Shown here: positions 1 to 5,517 of the stretch, in pieces
Layout of the letters: each line of letters begins with the position of its first letter
Position numbering within the stretch: position 1 is the first letter of the stretch
Assembly: GCA_945876015.1 (NCBI GenBank)
Contig: CAMCNM010000074.1
Location: 1-8,456, forward strand
Direction: 5' to 3'
From: Gemmatimonas phototrophica
GTDB lineage: Bacteria; Gemmatimonadota; Gemmatimonadetes; Longimicrobiales; Gaopeijiaceae
DNA: 8,456 nucleotides
Program-made: the position numbers and the translations under genes
Notes under the pieces: model-generated
Told to the model about the DNA's origin: nothing
Seen by the model: only the letters and a program-made list of their open reading frames with translations
Databases searched by the model: none

Positions 1-1193
1 CGCGCCTTGCGAGCCGCCTCGCGGGCGCGCGCGGCCTGCAGGGACTTCTCGATGATCTGACGCGCGGCTTTCGGGTTCTCCTCGAGGAAGGTCGAGAACT
101 TCTCGTTGACCGCCGCCTCGACCGCGCCCTTCACCTCGCTGTTGCCCAGCTTGGTCTTGGTCTGGCCCTCGAACTGGGGCTCCATCACCCGCACCGAGAG
201 CACCGCGGTGAGGCCTTCGCGCACGTCGTCGCCCGAGAGGCTGTCGTCCTTCTTGAACAGCCCCGTCCGGCGCGCGTAGTCGTTGATCGTGCGGGTGAGG
301 GCGGCCTTGAGCCCCGTGAGGTGGGTCCCGCCCTCGTGCGTGTTGATGTTGTTGACGAAGGTGTGCGTGTTCTCGGAGAAGCCGTCGTCGTACTGCATCG
401 CCAGCTCGATCTCGACCTCAGGTCGCGATGCTTCGAAATAGATCACCTTGTCGTGCAGCGGAGTCCGGGTGCCGCGCAGGTACGTCACGTACTCCGCGAG
501 GCCGCCGTCGTACTTGTAGGTCTCGATGTTCTCCTGGCCGCCCCGGACGTCCCCGAACCGGATCGTCAGACCCTTGTTCAGGAACGCGAGCTCGCGCAGG
601 CGGTTCGAGAGGATGTCGTAGTTGAACTCGAGCTCGGTGAAGATCTCGGGATCGGGCTTGAAGGCGACCGTGGTGCCGGTGCCCTTGGCCTTGCCGAGAT
701 CCTGCAGCTCGCAGGCTTTCACGCCGCGCTCGTAGCGCTGGAAGTACTTGTGGCCGTCGCGCAGGATGTGCACCTCGAGCCACTCCGAGAGCGCGTTCAC
801 GACGCTGACGCCGACCCCGTGCAGCCCGCCCGATACCTTGTAGGTGCTCTTGTCGAACTTGCCGCCGGCGTGCAGCACGGTCATGGCGAGCTCGACGCCC
901 GGAATCTTCTCGGTGGGATGGATGTCCACCGGAATGCCACGGCCGTCGTCCTCGCACGTGATGATGTTGCCCTCGAGCACCGCGACCCGCACCTCGGTGC
1001 AGTAGCCCGCCATCGCCTCGTCGATCGCGTTGTCCACGACCTCGTACACGAGGTGATGGAGCCCTCGCCCCGACGTTGAGCCGATGTACATGCCGGGCCG
1101 CTTGCGCACGGCCTCGAGGCCCTTGAGGACCGTGATCTGTCCGGCGGTATAATCGCCACCGCCCTGCTTCTTTTCGTCCTTCTTATCCGCCAT
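1..1193 (-). CDS. gyrB: DNA gyrase subunit B, N-terminal 397 residues (3' end off the window)
   Basis: GyrB is the ATPase subunit of the type IIA topoisomerase that negatively supercoils DNA with GyrA. The visible part covers the GHKL ATPase domain and the transducer domain; the TOPRIM domain lies beyond the left edge. Seen: EVVDNAIDEA (51-60, Mg-binding Asn55), DDGRGIPVDIH (82-92), AGGKFDKSTYKVSGG (109-123) leading into the ATP-lid GGLHGVGVSVVNALS (122-136), GTGTTVAFKPD (171-181), and QTKTKLGN (344-351) with the transducer lysines. The ATG at 1191-1193 follows the dciA stop by 12 nt and has a close GGAG. A short Lys-rich, Gly-rich lead (residues 1-14) precedes the conserved start. ParE is the alternative, but the recF-dciA neighbourhood favours GyrB. 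The gene is intact as far as it goes. Confidence 0.97.
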   Translation of the reverse strand, partial: MADKKDEKKQGGGDYTAGQITVLKGLEAVRKRPGMYIGSTSGRGLHHLVYEVVDNAIDEAMAGYCTEVRVAVLEGNIITCEDDGRGIPVDIHPTEKIPGVELAMTVLHAGGKFDKSTYKVSGGLHGVGVSVVNALSEWLEVHILRDGHKYFQRYERGVKACELQDLGKAKGTGTTVAFKPDPEIFTELEFNYDILSNRLRELAFLNKGLTIRFGDVRGGQENIETYKYDGGLAEYVTYLRGTRTPLHDKVIYFEASRPEVEIELAMQYDDGFSENTHTFVNNINTHEGGTHLTGLKAALTRTINDYARRTGLFKKDDSLSGDDVREGLTAVLSVRVMEPQFEGQTKTKLGNSEVKGAVEAAVNEKFSTFLEENPKAARQIIEKSLQAARAREAARKA

Positions 1194-1205
1194 GCTCCAT
1201 CCCGG

Positions 1206-1541
1206 TCAGCGTTGTTCCCTACGCGGCTCACCCAGTACGAACACGATCCTCTCGATGAGGCTGTCCTCGCGACCCGCGTTGAGTCGCCGGAGGATGTCCG
1301 CCTTCATCATCTCGAGCTCCATCAGCCAGGGGCTCGAGCGCACCTCCACGAACAGCGTGCCCACGGATAGCGAGCGAGCGTGGGTCACGGCCGCGATCGC
1401 TTCTCCCACCAGGTCGGGCCAGGCCTCGAGCACGTCCTGACGGCGCACCTGCTCGGTCATGCCCGCTTCCTCGAGGAAGCGCTCGACCACGATCCCGATG
1501 CGCTCGGGGCCCTTTCCCTTCCCCTTCACTCCGTCCTTCAC
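1206..1541 (-). CDS. dciA: DciA-type replicative helicase loader (DUF721), 111 aa
   Basis: DUF721 proteins are the DciA family, which loads or assists the DnaB replicative helicase in bacteria that lack the phage-derived DnaC/DnaI loaders. The protein has a basic Lys/Gly lead (1-11), then the characteristic core: a helix before VLEAWPDLVGEAIA (37-50), a strand region LSVGTLFVEVRSSPWLMELE (58-77), then a helix with LRRLN (84-88). The WP-x-LVG and SSPWLMEL patterns are typical of the family. The start chosen is GTG at 1539-1541, whose last bases form the recF stop (GTGA overlap), with GGGAAG about 10 nt upstream. This gives 111 residues, normal for the short form. An in-frame GTG four codons later is the only close alternative. 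The position between recF and gyrB is the classical one for this gene in several phyla. Confidence 0.9.
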   Translation of the reverse strand: MKDGVKGKGKGPERIGIVVERFLEEAGMTEQVRRQDVLEAWPDLVGEAIAAVTHARSLSVGTLFVEVRSSPWLMELEMMKADILRRLNAGREDSLIERIVFVLGEPRREQR

Positions 1542-2665
1542 GCGCTGATCTTCCCGGCCGCGATGCGCCAGCGAGGGAGCGCATCCTTGCGGAAGCGCAC
1601 GTCGCTCTCCTTCGGCGCCGTCAGGATCACCTGACCGGTCTCCTCGCGCTCGAGCAGGGCCAGCGTTCGCTCGCTCCGGCCTTCGTCCAGCTCGGCGAAC
1701 ACGTCGTCCACCAGCACGAGCGGCGCGCGCCCACGCCGGTCTCGGATCGTGCGGGCCTCCACCAGGCGCAGGGCGAGGGCCGCCGTGCGCTGCTGACCGC
1801 CCGAGCCGAAGTCGCGCGCGTCCAGCGTTCCACCGCTTCCCTCGAGCGTGACCTCCAGGTCGTCGCGGTGCGGGCCCACCATCGTGCTCCGCATGCGCGC
1901 GTCGCGCTCCCACGAGGACGCCAGCGCGTCCTGATAGCGAGCGGCCACCTCCGCCTCGGAGGCCGATCCCTCGAGCGCCAAGCCCGGCACGTAGCGCAGC
2001 GCGGCCGACTGCCCGGCGCCCGCGACCGTCTCGTAGAGCGACCGGAACGCCCCGCGCCGCTCCTCGGTCCAGGCGCGCCGCTCCACCACCACCCGGGCGC
2101 CCCACCGCACCAGCCCCTCGTCCCACGCCTGCACGAGCTCGGGACGGTTTTCGTTCTTGAGCGCGCTGTTGCGCTGCGAAAGCACGTGACGGAAGCGCTG
2201 CAGCGCCCCGACGTAGCCAGGCACGTTGAGCGAGAGCAGGATGTCGAGGAAGCGTCTCCGCTCCGCCGGCCCGCCGCTCACCAGGGCCACGTCGGCGGGC
2301 GAGAACAGAACCGCCGCGAGGCTGCCCAGCGCATCGCCGAGCCGCTCGGGCTCGACTCCGTCCACGGTGACCTTCTTCCGCTTTCCGCGTCGCTGATAGG
2401 CCGCGGCGATCTTGCGACCTCCTTCTCCGGCGACCGAACCCACCACGCGAAAGACTTCCTCGCCCAGCGCGACGATCTGATCGTCCGGCGCGCCGCGGAA
2501 GGAGCGAAACGTCTCCAGGTAGTAGATCGCCTCGAGGAAATTCGACTTCCCCTGGGCATTGTCGCCGATCAGCGCGAGGCCTTCCGGCGGGATCTCCAGA
2601 TCCTGCGAGCCGAGGTTCCGGAAACCCCGGATGCCTACCTCGATCAACCGCTGGCTCAGCCGCAC
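1538..2665 (-). CDS. recF: DNA replication/repair protein RecF, 375 aa
   Basis: RecF is an SMC-like ABC ATPase that binds DNA at gaps and, with RecO and RecR, helps load RecA at stalled forks. Motifs in order: Walker A GDNAQGKSNFLEAIYYLE (34-51), the family segment VSGGPAERRRFLDILLS (129-145), GPHRDDLEV (264-272), the ABC signature FGSGGQQRTAALALRLVEA (286-304), and Walker B with D-loop LVLVDDVFAELDEGRSERTL (316-335). The length is normal for the family and all catalytic motifs are present. The start is GTG at 2663-2665, preceded by GAGAGG about 9 nt upstream; an ATG at 2695-2697 is out of frame. The stop overlaps the dciA start, implying translational coupling. dnaN, the most usual upstream neighbour, is missing. 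Confidence 0.97.
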   Translation of the reverse strand: MRLSQRLIEVGIRGFRNLGSQDLEIPPEGLALIGDNAQGKSNFLEAIYYLETFRSFRGAPDDQIVALGEEVFRVVGSVAGEGGRKIAAAYQRRGKRKKVTVDGVEPERLGDALGSLAAVLFSPADVALVSGGPAERRRFLDILLSLNVPGYVGALQRFRHVLSQRNSALKNENRPELVQAWDEGLVRWGARVVVERRAWTEERRGAFRSLYETVAGAGQSAALRYVPGLALEGSASEAEVAARYQDALASSWERDARMRSTMVGPHRDDLEVTLEGSGGTLDARDFGSGGQQRTAALALRLVEARTIRDRRGRAPLVLVDDVFAELDEGRSERTLALLEREETGQVILTAPKESDVRFRKDALPRWRIAAGKISA

Positions 2666-2702
2666 CCGGCACCCTCTCGAAGGGCCCCCTTTTGCATGGA
2701 AG

Positions 2703-2711
2703 AATTTAGCA
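2703..2711 (-). promoter_or_regulatory. Possible extended -10 promoter of recF-dciA-gyrB
   Basis: On the minus strand TGCTAAATT resembles an extended -10 element (TGn followed by a 4/6 match to TATAAT). It would start transcription near 2696, about 30 nt ahead of the recF GTG. It lies in a short AT-rich patch of an otherwise GC-rich spacer. No convincing -35 is visible; an extended -10 may not need one. This is inference from sequence only. Confidence 0.3.
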
Positions 2712-2717
2712 TTTTGG

Positions 2718-2758
2718 GGGGTCTGACGCCACCCCGGAGAAGGGGTCGAAAACCCCTT
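2718..2758. terminator. Two adjacent GC hairpins downstream of the enoyl-CoA hydratase
   Basis: One stem pairs AAGGGGT (2740-2746) with ACCCCTT (2752-2758) around a 5-nt loop. A second pairs GGGGT (2718-2722) with ACCCC (2731-2735) around 8 nt. They begin about 85 nt beyond the hydratase stop and precede the putative recF promoter, so they may end the ssb-hydratase transcript. Neither has a good U tract, so a classical intrinsic terminator is not demonstrated. Confidence 0.35.
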
Positions 2759-2843
2759 TCAACAAGCCAATTTCCGGGGTTCGCGGGACGGCGGGGTTTC
2801 GGCTCGCGATTGCGACCGAATTCGGGCCTTGAAAGGAGCCCCC

Positions 2844-3629
2844 TCAGCGGCCCTTGAAAGCGGCCTTCCGCTTCTCCAGAAAAGCCCCCATGCCTTCCTT
2901 CATGTCGGCGGTGGAAGCGAGCAGGCCGAAGAGGGCCGCCTCGTGGTCGAGCGCCTCGTGGGTCGAGGTGTCCACCGCGCGATAGATCGACTCGAGGGCG
3001 AGGCGCACGGCGAGCGGACCGTTCTTGGTGATCTTGCGGAGCAGCTCCTTCGCCTTGGCCATGAGCTCGGCGCGCGGCACGACGTCGCTCACCAGCCCGA
3101 TCTCGCGCGCTCGTTCCGCGGTGATCATCTCACCCGTGAGCGTGATCTCGATCGCGCGACCGAGACCGACCAGGCGGGAGAGCCGGACGGTGCCGCCATA
3201 TCCAGGGAGGATGCCGAGCCCGACCTCGGGGAGTCCGAACCGCGCGTTGTCGCTCGCCAAGCGCAGATGGCAGGCCAAGGCCAGCTCGCAGCCCCCTCCC
3301 AGCGCATAGCCACCCACGGCCGCCAGAACCGGCTTGGGGAATCGCTCGATCGTCAGGAACACAGCCTGCCCCTCACGGCTCACCTCGACTCCCGTGAGCG
3401 GATCCATGCGCGCGAGCTCGCCGATGTCGGCGCCCGCAACGAAGGCCTTCTCCCCGGCTCCGGTCAGGATGACACCGCGCACGTGGCCGTCGTCCCTCAG
3501 GCTCTCGAAGACCTGACCGATCTCGCGCACCACTTCGGCGTTGAGCGCGTTGAGCTTTTCCTGACGGTCCACCGTGACCACCGCCAGGTCGCCGTCCCAC
3601 TCCACGCGCAGGTGCTTGAGGTCGCTCAT
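2844..3629 (-). CDS. Enoyl-CoA hydratase/isomerase (crotonase family), 261 aa
   Basis: A crotonase-fold enzyme, most likely hydrating trans-2-enoyl-CoA in fatty-acid or related acyl-CoA breakdown in the cytoplasm. The oxyanion-hole segment KAFVAGADIGEL (61-72) and the core GGYALGGGCELALACHLRLA (106-125) are intact. The two acidic residues of the hydratase active site appear as Glu115 (GGGCE) and Glu135 (FGLPEVGLGILPGYGGT), 20 residues apart, as in classical hydratases. This favours true hydratase over isomerase or dehalogenase members. The C-terminal FLEKRKAAFKGR tail is typical of the short-chain family. The ATG at 3627-3629 has AGAGAG about 9 nt upstream. It follows ssb by 26 nt, so it is probably read from the same transcript, although no functional link to ssb is obvious. 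The exact substrate cannot be read from sequence. Confidence 0.93.
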   Translation of the reverse strand: MSDLKHLRVEWDGDLAVVTVDRQEKLNALNAEVVREIGQVFESLRDDGHVRGVILTGAGEKAFVAGADIGELARMDPLTGVEVSREGQAVFLTIERFPKPVLAAVGGYALGGGCELALACHLRLASDNARFGLPEVGLGILPGYGGTVRLSRLVGLGRAIEITLTGEMITAERAREIGLVSDVVPRAELMAKAKELLRKITKNGPLAVRLALESIYRAVDTSTHEALDHEAALFGLLASTADMKEGMGAFLEKRKAAFKGR

Positions 3630-3655
3630 CTGCTCAGCTCTCTGCGATCCACGGT

Positions 3656-4180
3656 TCAGAACGGCAGGTCGTCGTCGGGCTCGCTCAGGGGCGGCTCGGG
3701 CGCCGAGGAGCCACGACCGCCGCCCCCAGCGCCACCACCACCACCGGGACCGCCGCGTTGGGGACGCCCGCCCCGAACGCCGCCACCACCGCTGAGCTCT
3801 TCCGCCGCATCACGTCCGCCGCCGACACCACCACCGGCACCGGCACCGCCCCCGAGCATGATCATCTCGTTGACGACGATGTCGGTCCAATATCGGGTGC
3901 CGCCCTGGTCGTCCTGACTCTGCGAATACTCGACGCGGCCCTCGACGTAGATCTTGTCTCCCTTGTGAACCCACTGCTCCACGATGTCCGCCATCTTGCC
4001 CCAGAACTTGAGCCGATGCCAGTCGGTCCGCTCCTGCTGCTGGCCCGACTTGTCCTGAAAGCTCCGGTTCGTGGCCAAGGACACGCTGGCGACGCGAGTT
4101 CCCGACGGGATTGCCCGGACCTCTGGTTCAACACCGACACGTCCGATCAGCATGATCTTGTTGAGGTCCCGGCTGCTCAT
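3656..4180 (-). CDS. ssb: Single-stranded DNA-binding protein SSB, 174 aa
   Basis: SSB coats single-stranded DNA in replication, recombination and repair, and recruits partner enzymes through its C-terminal tip. The OB fold spans about residues 4-109: NKIMLIGRVGVEPEVR (7-22), the strand ASVSLATNR (31-39), ERTDWHRLKFWGKMADI (50-66) with stacking aromatics Trp54 and Phe59/Trp60, and KGDKIYVEGRVEYSQS (73-88). Residues about 110-158 are a very Gly-rich low-complexity linker. The protein ends in the acidic partner-docking tip PDDDLPF (168-174). The ATG at 4178-4180 has AGGAG about 10 nt upstream and lies 6 nt after the orfB stop. Both the nucleic-acid-binding core and the tip are intact, so this should be a functional SSB. 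Confidence 0.97.
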   Translation of the reverse strand: MSSRDLNKIMLIGRVGVEPEVRAIPSGTRVASVSLATNRSFQDKSGQQQERTDWHRLKFWGKMADIVEQWVHKGDKIYVEGRVEYSQSQDDQGGTRYWTDIVVNEMIMLGGGAGAGGGVGGGRDAAEELSGGGGVRGGRPQRGGPGGGGGAGGGGRGSSAPEPPLSEPDDDLPF

Positions 4181-4186
4181 GCCACT

Positions 4187-4510
4187 CTATCTCCTGGTGG
4201 TGCTGTCTGCGCGCGTGGAGCGGGGGGTACAAAGTAAGCCGCGACGCGGGCGTTTTCCATGACGGGCGCGGCGGGCACCAACCCTTGCGCGGAGCGCCTC
4301 GAGCACGCATCCGCAGCGGTCGCCGCAGCCCCCCCCTCCCATGGAGGCGACCTGCAGTACCCACAAACAGCTTCGCCCGCGCCGCGGGAGCTCGGTGTGG
4401 TCGGGATCGTGTATCGGCGGGGCCGACTCCACCAGATCGAAGGCGAGAACCAGCGCAGAGCCGTCCAGACGCACCAGCTCGCGGCGGGCGTGGCCCACGA
4501 GATCACCCAT
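4187..4510 (-). CDS. orfB: unrecognised 107-aa protein between orfA and ssb
   Basis: Not recognised. The ATG at 4508-4510 lies 6 nt after the orfA stop, with AGGAG about 12 nt upstream, and the stop lies 6 nt before the ssb ATG, so it fits the operon spacing exactly. Residues 1-44, including ELVRLDGSALVLAFDLVES, show the codon bias of a real high-GC gene. The second half is less convincing: Cys/Gly/Arg-rich and reading through a run of eight G. In the -1-equivalent frame, after loss of one G from that run, the protein would instead end ...MENARVAAYFVPP... with its TGA overlapping the ssb ATG as ATGA. So the N-terminal half is probably real and the C-terminal reading frame is uncertain. No membrane segment, signal peptide or catalytic motif is visible. 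Confidence 0.5.
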   Translation of the reverse strand: MGDLVGHARRELVRLDGSALVLAFDLVESAPPIHDPDHTELPRRGRSCLWVLQVASMGGGGCGDRCGCVLEALRARVGARRARHGKRPRRGLLCTPRSTRADSTTRR

Positions 4511-4516
4511 CGCGGC

Positions 4517-4824
4517 TCAATGCTCCTGAGGGCGCGCCATCTCCGACTCCCACAGTCCCATGAAGTACTCGTCGTACCGATCCGGATGCGCGAGGTAGTC
4601 CTCGACCCAGATCTCGAACGGCGGGAGCGTGATCTTCCTGGAGAGCCACTCGGTCGCGACCTGCACCATCCGCATGTACGAGACCTCTCCGGACTCGCCC
4701 CGCTCCAGCGCTGCGCGAGCAGATAGATCTCGTCGGGGCTCAAGAAGAGCAGGAGGTCTGCCACCTGGGCTGAGCAATAGTCCAGGTACTTGGCCCTGAG
4801 GACCTCGCTCTGCTTCTCGGTCAA
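4517..4824 (-). pseudogene. orfA: stand-alone PPFEIW-module protein broken by a 1-nt frameshift
   Basis: The gene starts in one frame at TTG 4822-4824 (MTEKQSEVLRAKYLDYCSAQ, then VADLLLFLSPDEIYLLAQ) and continues in another frame (ALERGESGEVSYMRMVQV ... LPPFEIWVEDYLAHPDRY ... GLWESE) to the TGA at 4517-4519. The switch falls at about 4707-4713, where CAG-GCG-CTG would restore one frame if a G were added, giving a protein of about 102 aa. Both halves match one module in orfC and orfE: L-R-x3-Y-x2-Y near the start and LPPFE[VI]W-x2-D[YF]-x2-H-x3-Y near the end. This shows the two frames are parts of a single gene. No slippery heptamer is seen, so a sequencing error or recent mutation is likelier than programmed frameshifting. 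The TTG start with only a G-rich upstream stretch is weak. Function unknown. Confidence 0.72.
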
Positions 4825-4867
4825 ACACGGCCCCCAGTCAGCGCGGAGTCAGGCGATCCTTGCCCCA

Positions 4868-4895
4868 GCCGGGCCCGCGCAAGCGGGGCCCGGGC
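4868..4895. terminator. GC-rich hairpin between the RHH gene and orfA
   Basis: GCCGGGCCCGC (4868-4878) pairs with GCGGGGCCCGGGC (4883-4895) across a GCAA tetraloop, with two small bulges. It lies 47-74 nt beyond the regulator stop and ahead of orfA, so it may terminate the regulator transcript. There is no U tract on either strand, so it could also be a Rho-dependent pause or an mRNA-end stabiliser. Confidence 0.4.
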
Positions 4896-4941
4896 TCACG
4901 GGTGGGAAACGTAGACGTCTGAGAGGGGGGAACCGCAAGCC

Positions 4942-5145
4942 TCACGTAGCGAGTGGGGCCCCATCCACTTCGAGGGACTCGCCGTGGCTCTGCTGCCTGA
5001 GGTGCCGATAGATCGATCGGCGGGTGAGGCCGTAGAGGATGACCCGGCTGAGGAATTCGGGGTCCGTCCGCTGGACCTCATCGGCCTGCTGCGCGATGTC
5101 GCGCGGAAGCCGGACGTTCAGCTGAACCGAGCAGGTCTCCCACAT
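4942..5145 (-). CDS. Small ribbon-helix-helix (Arc/CopG-like) regulator, 67 aa
   Basis: Probable dimeric DNA-binding protein. The N-terminal strand SVQLNVRLP (6-14) is followed by helix RDIAQQADEVQRT (15-27) and a second helix from PEFLSRVILYGLTRRSIYRHLRQQ (29-52, two pieces). This is the strand-helix-helix layout of the Arc/CopG/MetJ superfamily, in which alternating strand residues contact the operator. The tail (53-67) is short and polar. The ATG at 5143-5145 is chosen because GCGAGG lies about 8 nt upstream; an in-frame ATG at 5167-5169 would add 8 residues but lacks a ribosome site. There is no adjacent toxin-like gene, so an antitoxin role is not supported; an autoregulated transcription factor is likelier. 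The inverted-repeat-rich region upstream is a natural place for its operator, but the target is inferred. Confidence 0.7.
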   Translation of the reverse strand: MWETCSVQLNVRLPRDIAQQADEVQRTDPEFLSRVILYGLTRRSIYRHLRQQSHGESLEVDGAPLAT

Positions 5146-5286
5146 ACGCAATGCCTCGCCAGAGCCCATGGTGCAATCACGCCGTCTTTGGGAGTGGACC
5201 TGCTGGCCAGGGGGCCGGTGATGAAGTCCGTCGGATCGCATCCACCCATCGGTCGCGGACAAGCGTAGTGGCGGTTTTGGGAGGGC

Positions 5287-5315
5287 GCAATAGTCTCAAT
5301 CTGCCTGGTAGCCAA
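5287..5315 (-). promoter_or_regulatory. Possible promoter of the RHH regulator gene
   Basis: Minus strand TTGGCT (5310-5315, 4/6 to TTGACA) is 17 nt from TATTGC (5287-5292, 3/6 to TATAAT). This places a start near 5280 with a leader of about 135 nt. The match is weak and rests on spacing and on the AT-rich context. The palindrome at 5328-5356 sits immediately upstream. Confidence 0.22.
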
Positions 5316-5327
5316 TTCAGACAATTT

Positions 5328-5356
5328 TGTAAGTCGTTGTCTTTCAACAACTTACA
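5328..5356. repeat. 29-bp inverted repeat, 12-bp arms, 5-nt centre
   Basis: TGTAAGTCGTTG (5328-5339) and CAACAACTTACA (5345-5356) are inverted copies with a single mismatch, separated by TCTTT. It lies in non-coding DNA upstream of the RHH regulator gene. It lacks the GC richness of the terminator-like hairpins elsewhere in the window, and it is not followed by a U tract on either strand. An operator for a dimeric regulator, possibly the RHH protein itself, is the favoured reading; an RNA hairpin is the alternative. Confidence 0.75.
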
Positions 5357-5442
5357 CGGACGCCCGCTGATCCTCATTCACCTGTTCCCAGCATGACGCA
5401 CCGATGCGTGTTTTGCAAATTCTTGTCTCAGGAATCCAGACA

Positions 5443-5472
5443 GGACGCGCCCTTCCGGGGGAACGGGCGTCC
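5443..5472 (-). terminator. Hairpin downstream of orfC, likely terminator of orfD-orfC
   Basis: GGACGCGCCCTTCC (5443-5456) pairs with GGAACGGGCGTCC (5460-5472) around a GGG loop, with small bulges. It starts 46 nt past the orfC stop in the direction of transcription. On the minus strand it is followed by TGTCTGGATTCC, which is not a clear U tract, so termination efficiency is uncertain. Confidence 0.45.
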
Positions 5473-5494
5473 GTTTACCGGTAGCCCATTCGTT

Positions 5495-5516
5495 CCAATT
5501 TTTTGTACAAAAATGG
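5495..5516. repeat. A/T-rich near-palindrome at the 3' end of orfC
   Basis: Within CCA...TGG ends, a perfect 14-bp palindrome TTTTTGTACAAAAA occupies 5500-5513, two bases before the orfC stop codon complement begins. It is strikingly AT-rich for this window. It may be a protein-binding site or the U-rich side of a bidirectional end signal; its role is not known. Confidence 0.55.
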
Positions 5517-5517
5517 A

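Larger units (their letters stand above)
5146..5517. other. AT-richer intergenic region with several inverted repeats
   Basis: About 370 bp with no convincing gene on either strand. It is visibly richer in A/T than its surroundings, especially 5290-5430 and 5490-5517. It lies between the end of orfC and the start of the RHH gene, both on the minus strand. It contains the palindrome at 5328-5356, four TTGTCT/AGACA[AG] copies, a strong hairpin at 5443-5472 and an A/T palindrome at 5495-5516, each described separately. Short open frames here have no ribosome site and no family resemblance. Confidence 0.7.

Noticed and set aside
321..1079. Plus-strand open frame in gyrB
   Set aside because: Antisense shadow: the minus strand carries all GHKL motifs in one uninterrupted frame.
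1148..1153. Perfect TATAAT on the plus strand
   Set aside because: It is inside gyrB codons (DYTA), with no fitting -35 and no plus-strand gene downstream.
1206..2672. Open minus-strand frame of 488 codons covering recF and dciA
   Set aside because: Only its last 111 codons are the real dciA; the rest is an out-of-frame shadow of recF.
2666..2843. Replication origin next to recF
   Set aside because: No TTATCCACA-like boxes or AT-rich unwinding stretch were seen, and dnaA is absent.
1868..2857. Long plus-strand open frame (329 codons) antisense to recF
   Set aside because: Arg/His/Pro-rich with no family resemblance; it mirrors the codon bias of recF, whose motifs are unmistakable.
2829..3917. 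Plus-strand open frame across the hydratase and ssb
   Set aside because: Antisense to two clearly identified genes and ending in a proline-rich antisense of the SSB glycine linker.
4707..4713. Programmed -1 frameshift in orfA
   Set aside because: There is no X-XXY-YYZ heptamer or A/T slippery run at the junction, so a mutation or sequencing error fits better.
4942..5145. Antitoxin of a toxin-antitoxin pair
   Set aside because: No RelE-, MazF- or PIN-like partner is adjacent; orfA is 117 nt away and of another family.
4942..5262. Longer RHH protein starting at 5262
   Set aside because: The extra N-terminal residues are unconserved in character and lack a ribosome site; ATG 5145 has GAGG at good spacing.
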